Source: Gallionellaceae bacterium (lineage in GTDB: Bacteria; Pseudomonadota; Gammaproteobacteria; Burkholderiales; Gallionellaceae). From it: a stretch of 15,169 nt of DNA. The stretch spans positions 1 through 15,169 of the forward strand of contig PLYB01000227.1 of the NCBI GenBank assembly GCA_003151655.1, written 5' to 3'. The position numbers and the translations under genes are program-made. Shown here piece after piece: positions 1 through 7,308 of this stretch. Below the pieces are notes generated by a model. It was not told where the DNA came from, did not search any database, and saw only the letters and a program-made list of their open reading frames with translations. Numbering within the stretch: position 1 is the stretch's first letter; each line of letters opens with the position of its first letter.

Positions 1-344
1 TCGAATGTCTGCACGAACTCAAGCTGATCGTTGACCTGATGTACGAAGGCGGTATCGCCAACATGAACTACTCCATTTCTAACAATGCGGAATACGGCGA
101 ATACGTTACCGGTCACCGCGTGATTGGCGATGAAGCTCGTGCCGCGATGAAGGAATGTCTAAAGAATATCCAGAACGGTCAATACGCCAAACAGTTTATT
201 CTGGAAGGCCGTACCAACTATCCTGAAATGACCGCACGTCGTCGTTTGAACGCCGAGCATCCGATCGAAGTTGTGGGTGGTCAATTGCGTTCCATGATGC
301 CGTGGATCGGCAAGAACAAACTGGTTGATCAGTCTAAGAACTAA
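1..344 (+). CDS. ilvC: Ketol-acid reductoisomerase, C-terminal part (5' end outside window)
   Basis: Acetohydroxyacid isomeroreductase of valine/isoleucine synthesis: it isomerises and then reduces acetolactate or acetohydroxybutyrate with NADPH and Mg2+. Only the last 113 residues are present; the frame starts at base 3. The visible segment begins at the knotted C-terminal domain. The opening ECLHE supplies two metal-binding glutamates four residues apart, and SISNNAEYGEY carries the serine 25 residues after the first glutamate, matching E226, E230 and S251 of class I enzymes. The C-terminus (MMPWIGKNKLVDQSKN) is typical of the short, about 338-residue class I form. It lies upstream of psd and pssA in the same direction, the betaproteobacterial ilv-psd-pssA order. 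Family assignment is very secure. Confidence 0.97.
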   Translation, partial: ECLHELKLIVDLMYEGGIANMNYSISNNAEYGEYVTGHRVIGDEARAAMKECLKNIQNGQYAKQFILEGRTNYPEMTARRRLNAEHPIEVVGGQLRSMMPWIGKNKLVDQSKN

Positions 345-358
345 AAGGCTGTAAAACG

Positions 359-407
359 TGAAAGGTGAAAGGTGAAACGTAGAACCGTTTCTTCATTTCA
401 CCTTTCA
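359..407. repeat. Heptamer repeats and inverted repeat between ilvC and psd
   Basis: The spacer holds tandem copies of GTGAAAG (TGAAAGGTGAAA occurs at 359-370 and again at 366-377). The inverse TTTCACCTTTCA follows at 396-407, giving a 12-bp stem with an 18-nt loop. Further copies of the CTTCACCTT type follow up to about 440. There is no T-run, so a classical intrinsic terminator is unlikely. It could be a simple-sequence expansion, a protein-binding array or a mild transcription/processing element between ilvC and psd. Confidence 0.6.
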
Positions 408-443
408 TAGCTTCACCTTCACTTTTCACAGGTACATCTTCAC

Positions 444-1082
444 ATGAACTCATATCCCCATCCCATCATCGCCCGCGAGGGTTGGCCGTTTCTGGCTATA
501 GCTTTGATTCTTGCCATCGGTGCTACCGTATGGTGCGCGACTTGGTCGATTCCGTTGTGGATTATTTTTGTGTTTGTGTTGCAGTTCTTCCGCGATCCTG
601 CACGTGAGATTCCGCAGCAAGTCGGAGCGGTACTGTCTCCCTGTGATGGCCGTGTTATCAAGGTTGAACGCACGCAAGACCCCTATGGTCAGCGTGAGGC
701 GATTCTGGTGAGCGTATTCATGAACGTGTTCAACGTACACTCCAACCGCAGCCCGGTGGATGGCATGATACAAAAAGTGCAATATTTTCCCGGTAAATTC
801 GTGAATGCCGATCTGGACAAGGCATCGACCGAGAACGAACGCAATGCAGTGGTACTCGCTACGAACGATGGTCAGGTGATTACCTTTGTGCAAGTGGCCG
901 GACTCATTGCCCGTCGCATCTTGTGCTATGTGAAAGCCGGTGAGGTATTGTCACGCGGTCAACGTTACGGCTTCATTCGTTTTGGTTCGCGTGTGGATGT
1001 TTATCTGCCGCTTACGGCTAACGTCAAAGTGAGTATCGGTGATAAAGTGTCGGCAACAACTACGATTTTAGCTCAGCTATAA
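444..1082 (+). CDS. psd: Phosphatidylserine decarboxylase proenzyme (short form)
   Basis: Pyruvoyl-dependent enzyme that decarboxylates phosphatidylserine to phosphatidylethanolamine at the inner membrane. It has 212 residues, the short class without the long N-terminal region of the E. coli enzyme. Residues about 16-48 are hydrophobic and should anchor it. Self-cleavage is expected between G181 and S182 in the RFGSRVDVYLP motif, S182 becoming the pyruvoyl group. D68 (SPCDG) and H99 (NVHSNRSPVDG) fit the Asp-His-Ser maturation triad. The ATG at 444 has only a weak ribosome site (CAGGT), but no better start is visible. The stop lies 17 nt before pssA, so the two are almost certainly co-transcribed, and they catalyse consecutive steps. 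Confidence 0.95.
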   Translation: MNSYPHPIIAREGWPFLAIALILAIGATVWCATWSIPLWIIFVFVLQFFRDPAREIPQQVGAVLSPCDGRVIKVERTQDPYGQREAILVSVFMNVFNVHSNRSPVDGMIQKVQYFPGKFVNADLDKASTENERNAVVLATNDGQVITFVQVAGLIARRILCYVKAGEVLSRGQRYGFIRFGSRVDVYLPLTANVKVSIGDKVSATTTILAQL

Positions 1083-1099
1083 AGGGTTACCTTACGACT

Positions 1100-1852
1100 A
1101 TGACCGACTTGAACAACCGCAAACCTCTGGATATTCGCCGCCGCAGTATTTATTTGCTGCCAAATCTGTTTACCACGGGAGCTTTGTTCGCCGGTTTTTA
1201 TGCCATCGTGCAAGCGATGAACGGCAAATTCGAGTCTGCTGCGGTTGCTGTTTTTATTGCCATGGTGTTGGACGGTTTGGATGGTCGCGTGGCGCGGATG
1301 ACGCGCACACAAAGCGAATTCGGTGCCGAGTATGACAGCTTGTCCGACATGGTGTCTTTCGGTGTAGCACCCTCGTTGTTGATGTATGAGTGGGCGTTTC
1401 GCGATTTGGGGAAAGTTGGTTGGTTTGCTGCTTTTATTTATTGCGCCTGCACCGCTTTGCGTTTAGCACGGTTCAATACCAACCATGACACCATCGACAA
1501 ACGATTTTTTCAGGGCTTGCCCAGCCCTGCGGCGGCGGCCTTGGTTGCCGGATTTATCTGGGTGATGAACGACTATGGCTATACCGGTACAGAAGTGCGC
1601 TGGGTGGCTATTGCTCTGACGGTGTTCGCCGGTTTGAGCATGGTGAGCAATATTAACTTTTACAGCTTTAAAGATTTAAATATGCGTAAAAGTGTTCCTT
1701 TCATCGCCATTTTTCTGCTCGCATTATTCTTTATCCTGATTTCCAGCTATCCCCCCGGCGTGTTATTCCTGTTGTTTCTTGGCTACTCCATCTCGGGTTA
1801 CGTGTCTTGGCTTTACGGCTTGCGCAAACCAAAGACCCCCCCTCTGCTTTAG
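1100..1852 (+). CDS. pssA: CDP-diacylglycerol--serine O-phosphatidyltransferase (phosphatidylserine synthase)
   Basis: Integral membrane enzyme that transfers phosphatidyl from CDP-diacylglycerol to serine, making the substrate of the psd product encoded just upstream. It has 250 residues with several hydrophobic helices (about 20-40, 45-60, 100-120, 150-165, 170-190, 195-240). The CDP-alcohol phosphotransferase signature is complete: D61-G62-x2-A65-R66-x8-G75-x3-D79-x3-D83, within GLDGRVAR and EYDSLSD; these aspartates bind the metal and the CDP group. Membrane-embedded type II PssA of this kind is unrelated to the E. coli phospholipase-D-like enzyme. The C-terminus is proline- and lysine-rich (RKPKTPPLL). 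The Shine-Dalgarno is weak, so translational coupling to psd is possible. Confidence 0.96.
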   Translation: MTDLNNRKPLDIRRRSIYLLPNLFTTGALFAGFYAIVQAMNGKFESAAVAVFIAMVLDGLDGRVARMTRTQSEFGAEYDSLSDMVSFGVAPSLLMYEWAFRDLGKVGWFAAFIYCACTALRLARFNTNHDTIDKRFFQGLPSPAAAALVAGFIWVMNDYGYTGTEVRWVAIALTVFAGLSMVSNINFYSFKDLNMRKSVPFIAIFLLALFFILISSYPPGVLFLLFLGYSISGYVSWLYGLRKPKTPPLL

Positions 1853-2120
1853 TACTTTTCTTTCGGTGTAATAATATCGGTGGTCGTAAGTGTGGACATC
1901 GCTTTGTTTGTCGGAGCGCCATACCGACATTCGGCGTTTCACTCCCCGAGTTTGTCGTTTCGTCGCAATCCGCTGGATTCGTTTATCCTGCATTCTTATA
2001 GTGCACACCTTGAAGTTCAAGCATGATCTGTTGGGGCGCGTCATGCTGAGCCTTCGCGACCGGTCTGAAACGGTTGCAGTGAGTCGCTCGTACGCACACC
2101 TGTTCCGCCAAATGTAGTGC
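1853..2120. other. Gene-free stretch after pssA
   Basis: No credible coding region is visible here; short open frames on both strands have unlikely composition and no ribosome sites. leuA, which commonly follows pssA in betaproteobacteria, is not present. The only structure I see is AGCATGA at 2020-2026 pairing with TCATGCT at 2041-2047 across a 14-nt loop. No clear intrinsic terminator follows pssA. Confidence 0.55.
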
Positions 2121-2122
2121 CT

Positions 2123-2170
2123 AGGAAAAATCCTGAGTATCTAGATAGGCAGCCTGAATGCATAGATAGG
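2123..2170. promoter_or_regulatory. Operator-like palindrome plus two phased direct repeats
   Basis: AGGAAAAATCCT (2123-2134) has AGGA/TCCT arms around an A-run. It is followed by two exact copies of TAGATAGG at 2142-2149 and 2163-2170, whose starts are 21 bp apart, or two helical turns. The group sits just upstream of a probable promoter for the small membrane gene. Same-face spacing is what tandem or dimeric activator sites show, but the regulator is not identifiable from sequence. Confidence 0.4.
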
Positions 2171-2189
2171 GACTAGGCCATTTGGCATA

Positions 2190-2218
2190 TTGTTTGTCTC
2201 CTTGATGAAGCCTATAAA
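2190..2218 (+). promoter_or_regulatory. Probable sigma-70 promoter of the small membrane protein
   Basis: TTGTTT at 2190-2195 and TATAAA at 2213-2218 are separated by 17 bp. The -10 box is good and the -35 box matches only three of six consensus bases, as expected of a promoter needing an activator such as one bound to the upstream repeats. The start codon follows about 60 nt downstream. Confidence 0.4.
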
Positions 2219-2278
2219 GTTAGCCATAGTTTGGCAGAATTTCTAATAACTTTATCGGCTGTCACAAAGGAGAATCAG

Positions 2279-2473
2279 ATGAGTTATTTACTTTCTATGT
2301 TTGGCGTGGTGATTATCGGGATGTCCGTACTGATGGCGGGCAGTTATGTGTATGACAACGAAGCTGACAGCAGTCCTCAAGAGGCGATTAAAGGCAGTGT
2401 GGCTTGGGGGGCTGGTTTTTTTGTCTTGTTTGGCGCCGAGTTTCTGGCATTTTCTAAAATGTGTTTTGAATAA
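2279..2473 (+). CDS. Small two-helix inner-membrane protein, unknown function
   Basis: A 64-residue protein that I do not recognise. Residues about 3-23 (LLSMFGVVIIGMSVLMAGSY) and about 40-58 (VAWGAGFFVLFGAEFLAFS) are hydrophobic enough for two membrane helices. A short acidic and polar loop (YDNEADSSPQEAIKG) joins them. The ATG at 2279 is preferred to an in-frame ATG at 2231 because AAAGGAGA lies at 2266-2273, five bases before it. It stands alone between a probable promoter and a hairpin cluster, so it is likely monocistronic. Operator-like repeats upstream suggest regulated expression. Confidence 0.7.
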   Translation: MSYLLSMFGVVIIGMSVLMAGSYVYDNEADSSPQEAIKGSVAWGAGFFVLFGAEFLAFSKMCFE

Positions 2474-2481
2474 ATAAAACA

Positions 2482-2705
2482 CCCCGCCGCAAGCAGCGGG
2501 GGTAGTGGGTAGTTGGATTTTTGTAGGTCGGGTTTGAGCGTGTGTTGTTGGGGCTTTAGCCCCGTACAAACACGGCCTACCCCTTGCGGGTGCAACCCCG
2601 ACGTTTTTTCTTCGATTCGCCAACCCCGTCGGGTCACCCTAAAGGGTACAAGAACCTCTGCGAGGTAAATCCCCGACCTACGAAAAACACTACGCCCCAA
2701 GGGGC
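2482..2705. repeat. Cluster of intergenic hairpins (REP/MITE-like)
   Basis: Several G+C-rich palindromes are packed here: CCCCGC/GCGGGG (2482-2501), GGGGCTTTAGCCCC (within about 2548-2565) inside longer GTGT/ACAC arms, CCCTAAAGGG (2638-2647), CCTCTGCGAGG (2655-2665) and CGCCCCAAGGGGCG (about 2692-2706). The outer boundary is an imperfect inverted repeat: TTTTTGTAGGTCGGG at 2518-2532 matches the complement of 2672-2687 apart from one inserted base. That gives a unit of about 170 bp. The first hairpin directly follows the small membrane gene and may also act as its transcription end, although no T-run follows. Confidence 0.6.
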
Positions 2706-2769
2706 GGGGAATTGACCCAAAGAGATTAATGTTTCTTGTTCCGGTATCGTTAATCTATAAGCAGGCGCG

Positions 2770-2802
2770 AAAAAAGGCTCATCACGACGATGAGCCTTTT
2801 TT
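2770..2802. terminator. Bidirectional intrinsic terminator
   Basis: GGCTCATC (2776-2783) and GATGAGCC (2789-2796) form a perfect 8-bp stem with a 5-nt loop. It is flanked by six A on the left and six T on the right, so it works on both strands. It lies 19 bp past the stop of the minus-strand CBS gene and ends that transcript while blocking read-through from the plus-strand block. Confidence 0.9.
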
Positions 2803-2821
2803 GAATACTACCTGATTAAGC

Positions 2822-3394
2822 CTAGTGGCTTTTCGCGACTTTGCGGCGAGCAAAGTCAGTCAGACGCAAGACTTTCGCGGAAGAGAAAAGTCCGCACAGG
2901 TGGTGCTCACTGCCTTCTCTGGTGTCGAGAACAGGAAGGTGCGTGCGTCCGGTTTTTTGGAAAGCATCAAGCACGGATTGCACCGAGGCAGTCTCAGCAT
3001 TCTTTAACTCAACGCTGACCCAATCGCTTACTTTGTCCATGATGTCTTTTACTTTAATGTCTTTATGCGTGACTCCGCGATCAGCAAAACCAACGCTTTG
3101 CAAATAACGCATTGGCTTTTCGCCCATAATGTCGTAAGAGGTGATGGAGCCTTGAATCGTTTCCGATTTGCCGTCGATGACAAAAGCAATACGCAGACCG
3201 GCAGTTTTCATTTTTTGCAGCGCTTCGTCGATAGTGTCTTCAGGGCTGACCTTAAAAAGTGAACGTACGCGAAAGTCGGTCATGACTGAAGTAGCCGGAT
3301 CCGTTAATTCAACCTGCCACGGATCATTGTTGGGAATCGACACGCTGGCGATATCAGAAAAAGTATGCAAAACATTTGGTTTGCTATGTCCCAT
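2822..3394 (-). CDS. CBS-domain pair protein
   Basis: A 190-residue soluble protein with two CBS domains and no fused effector. The first spans about 36-95 (TSVMTDFRVRSLFKVSPEDTIDEA to ITSYDIMG). The second spans about 115-182 (VKDIMDKVSDWVSV to HLPVLD and GLFSSAKVLRL). Paired CBS motifs typically form a Bateman module that binds adenosine nucleotides or S-adenosyl ligands and signals energy state. The partner is not known from this sequence. The start is well supported: AAAGGAG lies about six bases upstream of the ATG at 3394. Transcription ends at the bidirectional terminator just downstream. The DUF1841 gene lies upstream on the same strand, with a gap of about 170 bp. Confidence 0.88.
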   Translation of the reverse strand: MGHSKPNVLHTFSDIASVSIPNNDPWQVELTDPATSVMTDFRVRSLFKVSPEDTIDEALQKMKTAGLRIAFVIDGKSETIQGSITSYDIMGEKPMRYLQSVGFADRGVTHKDIKVKDIMDKVSDWVSVELKNAETASVQSVLDAFQKTGRTHLPVLDTREGSEHHLCGLFSSAKVLRLTDFARRKVAKSH

Positions 3395-3567
3395 CGAGTT
3401 CTCCTTTGAAGTGATTGATCGTGAGCTTCTGGAACCAAGTATAGCCTCTTCGAAAATTATCGTCAGCGGGAAATTTTGAATTTATCCAATTTACGTTCCG
3501 TTTTTTGCCATAGATTCTCAGGCGGGCTGGAGGCTTGATTGATAACGCGGTCCAGAATGATTCGCCA

Positions 3568-3990
3568 TTATTGTTTCTCCAAACAGGATATATAAATAGC
3601 GGCATCAGGCGCAGTTTTGTTGCGCTGGGCTTGCCAGATCATCTCTCCCAAACAGTCCATCATCGCGTGTTGCGCTTCGTGCTCGGATTCGTACTTGTGG
3701 GTGAGTCGCGCAAACTGTTCGCGGATGCCGTGCGGTTGGCCGATGGAGAGCTGCTCTTCGATGGTGAGATGCATCATGATGTGCAGGAAAGGATTAACCG
3801 CCGTACCGTCCGGCGCATAGTCCTTATCCTGATTGTGTTCCGGCGCGGCAAGCAACTCGTGATATTCGGGATGTTTGTTGATGAGTTGCGCAGTCAAGTC
3901 TTCCAGCGGCGTGAGCAATTCTCCGGCAGTGCGTTTGCGCCATGTTTCAAATAAAAATTGTCTGGCTTGATCTCGGGTGGGATTAAACAT
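3568..3990 (-). CDS. DUF1841 family protein
   Basis: A 140-residue protein whose features fit my recollection of DUF1841, a small proteobacterial family of unknown function: the opening MFNPTRDQARQFLFETW, the central HPEYHELL, NPFLHIMMHLTIEEQLSIGQPHGI, and the ending HDxxDCLGEMIWQAQR-type motif (here AQHAMMDCLGEMIWQAQRN). It is histidine- and acid-rich with no signal peptide or membrane helix, so it is probably cytoplasmic. Length is normal for the family. The start has a modest AGGCAGG upstream. It has its own spacing from the chemoreceptor upstream and from the CBS gene downstream, so co-transcription is not certain. Confidence 0.85.
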   Translation of the reverse strand: MFNPTRDQARQFLFETWRKRTAGELLTPLEDLTAQLINKHPEYHELLAAPEHNQDKDYAPDGTAVNPFLHIMMHLTIEEQLSIGQPHGIREQFARLTHKYESEHEAQHAMMDCLGEMIWQAQRNKTAPDAAIYISCLEKQ

Positions 3991-4339
3991 TTTGCCTGCC
4001 TGAAAACTGCAACGAATTTTGTGAGGCTATGATTTTAGCTTGATTGAACGCGTTGTGATTGAAAACGTGGAGTTATGCAATCATGTGGATAATTATGGCA
4101 GGTATTCGGCCTTAACGGACTATGGCGATTGACAGAAATGATGATCAGTTCTTTGTAATTTGGATGTCAGCTCATGAATGAGGAGCTGATGGACTTTTAA
4201 TCGGCACGACCGGCTCTAACTAACCCGTTTGCGACAGTTGACTACGATTTTTTACTTCCCGATAGCCGACGTTCGCGTAGTGCAGCAAAGACTAACCCGA
4301 ACTTCGTATGCCACGATAGAAAACGGGAATTGAATAAAC
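3991..4339. other. Gene-free stretch between DUF1841 gene and chemoreceptor gene
   Basis: No coding region is supported. It contains a 7-bp hairpin, TCAGCTC (4167-4173) with GAGCTGA (4183-4189), lacking a T-run on either strand. A TTGACA at 4129-4134 has no well-spaced -10 box or plus-strand gene behind it. I see no clear terminator for the chemoreceptor. Confidence 0.5.
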
Positions 4340-7102
4340 TCAGAAGTCTTTTGCTCCTTCGACATTTTTCTGTTCAGCCTTAGATAGTAGTGCCTTGTGT
4401 TTGCCAATAGCATGGCTCTCAGCTGCGGTTGCTTTCTTGGCAGGTGCGGGAAGCGCATGTTTAGCTGATGGTTTGGTAACAACATGCTGAGCGACTGCTG
4501 TATTTGTTGCTGCCCCTTGATCTATCTTGAACACACTTACGGAACGGGTGAGGGTTTGTGCTTCCTCCTCCAGTGATTCCGCTGCAGCTGCAGCTTCTTC
4601 AACCAATGCTGCGTTCTGCTGGGTAACATCGTCCATCTGGGTTATGGCTTGATTCACTTGTTCTATGCCTTGGCTTTGTTCGATGGAGGCGGCACTGATC
4701 TCAGCCATGATGTCGGTCACACGCTTTACAGCACTGACGATCTCTTCCATAGTCTTGCCTGCATCACCCACCAGTTTAGTGCCGATTTCGACTTTCTCTA
4801 CAGAGTCGCTGATGAGTGTTTTGATTTCTTTGGCGGCAGCAGCACTGCGTTGTGCGAGGTTGCGCACTTCGGCTGCGACCACGGCAAAACCCCGGCCTTG
4901 TTCGCCTGCGCGAGCGGCTTCCACGGCAGCGTTCAAGGCCAAAATGTTGGTCTGAAAGGCGATGCCGTCGATGACGCTGATGATATCCACGATCTTGTGT
5001 GACGAGTCGTTGATCGAACTCATGGTGCCGACGACTTCATGGACCACGGAGCCTCCCTTTTCAGCAATCGCACTAGCACTGCTAGCCAGTTGGTTCGCTT
5101 GCCTTGCATTCTCGGCGTTCTGCTTTACGGTCGAGGTGAGTTCTTCCATGCTGGCAGCGGTTTCTTCCAGACTGGAGGCTTGTTCTTCGGTGCGTTGCGA
5201 CAGATCAATATTGCCTAAGGCTATCTCTTTCGATGCGGTGCCAATAGAGTCGACGGAAACCTTGATTTCATCGACCAGTTTTTTCAGATTCTGTACCGTG
5301 ATGTTCACGCCATCTTTGGTTTGTCCAAACAAACCATGGTATTCCTTGTCTATCGTCTGTGTCAGATCAGCATCTGCCAGTGCATTGGCCACACGCAATA
5401 CATCTTTCAATCCGGTTTCTGTAATTTCGGACAGTTTATTGATGCCTTCACTCAGCAAGCGCATGAAACCTTCTTTATTGTTCACATCCAAACGTATGCT
5501 GAAATCGCCTTCAACAGCGGCATTAACCAATACTTCCACTTCTTTCTGAGTTGCAACCTCATCTGTTGCATCAAACCATTCAACCGATGTGCCCAGGCGT
5601 TCGCCTTGTTCATTAAATACCGGATTGGCAGTCAGATTAAAAATACGCACACCGATATTGATGGTGGCGTGGTGTGTTTCCTTCAAAGCTGCCAGCATGT
5701 TCCGCTGAGTTTCAGGAGTTTTATGGAAAGTATCGAAATGCCCACCTAGCACCTTGTCCGCTGAGAAATTGGGGAGCTGTTTACGAATGTCAGCTTCAGC
5801 ATTTTTTAGCATGTCCAGCACTGACCTGTTGGCATAGATGATATTGCCATCACTATCGGCAATCATCATGCGTGTTGTAGCGCCATCAAGCCCCACTTTG
5901 ATACGAGTGGTCTCAGCCGCGAGTTTACGGTCTTTCTGGATCTGTGCAGAAAGGTTCTGATGCATGGTTTTCATCGAAGCCATCAGGCTAGTGCTATCTC
6001 CCGGCTTTGCGTCTACAACGAAATTTAAATTCCCATCGGCTATTCTGCCAGCCACTTCTGCCGCGTGCTCCGGCTCTCCACCCAATTGGCGCAGCATGAT
6101 CCGAATCATATAGGTGGCAAAAAATATGGTCGCCAGAACTCCCGCCAATGAAGACACAATGTAGAAGGTCATTAAGTGCTGAGCTTGGGACTTAAGCTGC
6201 TCAGTAGTTGTCAGAAGATCTTCCGATAATTTGTTTTCAACCTCCTTCAACAGGTTGATCTTCTCGGTCATCACGCCAAACCAGTGCCCGCTATCTATTC
6301 CCAAACTTTTTTCGTTTACGTTTGCTATAGCATCTTTCTTAATAGCTTCAACTTCTTCGACCGCTTGTCCTCCAATCTTGTTTTTGAAAAACTCCTTTTG
6401 ATCACTGAGCGCGAAATTATTAAAGACCTTTATGTAGGTGTCTTGAGCCGAGGCATTGGAAAGGAATCTTGCAAAAAGCTCCGGTGTGAATTTGTCTGCC
6501 GCAAATACGCCAGTCAGAATGGCGCGTTCTTGCCCCGCGCGTTCCTTTGCCTGCAACAAAGAAGAATAGGATGAAGCTAAACGAGCTACTTGACTATTGC
6601 TACTCAGAATTGAAACTTGATTGGGAATGCCGAGAAATTTACCGATTATGGTTGTGTAAAATCCGACTGCATCCTTCGACGGCAGCTTCAAAGCTGTTAT
6701 TGCATCTCGCTTTGCCCCAATCTCACTCATGTCATGCAACGCGTCATCCAGTGCAGTTTTAAGCGATTGATCAAATTGGGAAGTGTCGATAGTTGTTAAT
6801 GCTTGACCAAGTTCGCTTGCCATTTTGTCAGTCACGCTTCGTTGAGTCGGCAGCTCGCTGGAAAACTTGGCACCTTGGCTGCCAATAAAGCCAGCTGTCA
6901 TACCGCGTTCTTTTTGCAACTCATGCGCAAGATTTCCGATTCTTACGGACATACTGACTAGATATTCCAGCCTGCCCATTTCTTTACTAACGGCGGCCTT
7001 TTCGAGGGTGCTGTTAATTGAAAAATACAAAAGACCCAGCAATGGAACAAGAACGATTAGCAATAACTTGGTTCTTGTTTTTAAATTATTGAATGATGGC
7101 AT
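4340..7102 (-). CDS. Methyl-accepting chemotaxis protein with NIT-type sensor, PAS and HAMP domains
   Basis: A transmembrane chemoreceptor of 920 residues. Order: TM1 about 13-31; periplasmic helical region about 50-300 with the NIT (nitrate/nitrite-sensing) signature (LAHELQKERGMTAGFIGSQG); TM2 about 311-332; HAMP about 333-385; a PAS domain about 405-515 (MIADSDGNIIYANRS); a second HAMP-like stretch about 520-620; then the MCP signalling domain about 625-855. The signalling tip (IDGIAFQTNILALNAAVEAA, then RAGEQGRGFAVVAAEVR) is canonical for CheA/CheW coupling. A Lys/Ala-rich tail of about 50 residues follows, without a CheR-docking NWETF-type end. The ATG at 7102 is chosen because GGAGG lies five bases upstream; the longer frame begins at TTG (7144) without a ribosome site. 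The NIT ligand is inferred from family, and PAS could add redox or oxygen sensing. Confidence 0.93.
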   Translation of the reverse strand: MPSFNNLKTRTKLLLIVLVPLLGLLYFSINSTLEKAAVSKEMGRLEYLVSMSVRIGNLAHELQKERGMTAGFIGSQGAKFSSELPTQRSVTDKMASELGQALTTIDTSQFDQSLKTALDDALHDMSEIGAKRDAITALKLPSKDAVGFYTTIIGKFLGIPNQVSILSSNSQVARLASSYSSLLQAKERAGQERAILTGVFAADKFTPELFARFLSNASAQDTYIKVFNNFALSDQKEFFKNKIGGQAVEEVEAIKKDAIANVNEKSLGIDSGHWFGVMTEKINLLKEVENKLSEDLLTTTEQLKSQAQHLMTFYIVSSLAGVLATIFFATYMIRIMLRQLGGEPEHAAEVAGRIADGNLNFVVDAKPGDSTSLMASMKTMHQNLSAQIQKDRKLAAETTRIKVGLDGATTRMMIADSDGNIIYANRSVLDMLKNAEADIRKQLPNFSADKVLGGHFDTFHKTPETQRNMLAALKETHHATINIGVRIFNLTANPVFNEQGERLGTSVEWFDATDEVATQKEVEVLVNAAVEGDFSIRLDVNNKEGFMRLLSEGINKLSEITETGLKDVLRVANALADADLTQTIDKEYHGLFGQTKDGVNITVQNLKKLVDEIKVSVDSIGTASKEIALGNIDLSQRTEEQASSLEETAASMEELTSTVKQNAENARQANQLASSASAIAEKGGSVVHEVVGTMSSINDSSHKIVDIISVIDGIAFQTNILALNAAVEAARAGEQGRGFAVVAAEVRNLAQRSAAAAKEIKTLISDSVEKVEIGTKLVGDAGKTMEEIVSAVKRVTDIMAEISAASIEQSQGIEQVNQAITQMDDVTQQNAALVEEAAAAAESLEEEAQTLTRSVSVFKIDQGAATNTAVAQHVVTKPSAKHALPAPAKKATAAESHAIGKHKALLSKAEQKNVEGAKDF

Positions 7103-7190
7103 AACATCCTCCACGACATTGTTTTTGTAGGAATATTCCGACAAATTAAACTGACCATTTATGCAAGTGTAGATTTACTGCAAATGCATG

Positions 7191-7218
7191 TTATATGCAA
7201 GCGGAATTTTTTGCTTTA
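7191..7218 (-). promoter_or_regulatory. Possible sigma-28 (FliA) promoter of the chemoreceptor gene
   Basis: Read on the minus strand, TAAAG (7218-7214) and GCATATAA (7198-7191) resemble the flagellar consensus TAAAGTTT-N11-GCCGATAA. The -10 box matches six of eight bases, the -35 box five of eight, and the spacer is 12 rather than 11. It lies about 90 nt before the start codon. Chemoreceptors are commonly in the FliA regulon, so the match is plausible but imperfect. Confidence 0.35.
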
Positions 7219-7283
7219 TTGGACGAGATACCGCACAGCGGCCTCTTGTGAAAAACAACAACAGAGAATTGTCATGCAGGAAA

Positions 7284-7308
7284 GAAAAACGGGAGCCGCA
7301 GCCCCCGT
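7284..7308 (-). terminator. Leftward intrinsic terminator upstream of the chemoreceptor
   Basis: Minus strand: ACGGGGGC and GCTCCCGT pair around TGCG (7308-7289, one mismatch) and are followed directly by TTTTT. On the plus strand no T-run follows, so it acts leftward only. No convincing minus-strand gene precedes it, which suggests either an untranslated RNA or a lost gene. Confidence 0.6.

Noticed and set aside
359..407. CRISPR array
   Set aside because: Repeats are only 7 bp and contiguous, without spacers.
3535..3954. 139-codon plus-strand frame
   Set aside because: Antisense to the recognised DUF1841 gene.
4129..4159. Plus-strand promoter (TTGACA with TGTAAT)
   Set aside because: The spacing is 19 bp and no plus-strand gene follows for more than 3 kb.
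4962..5549. 195-codon plus-strand frame
   Set aside because: Serine- and leucine-rich antisense shadow of the chemoreceptor signalling domain.
7103..7144. Chemoreceptor start 14 codons upstream
   Set aside because: It begins at TTG with no ribosome site, whereas ATG 7102 has GGAGG five bases before it and is followed directly by the first membrane helix.
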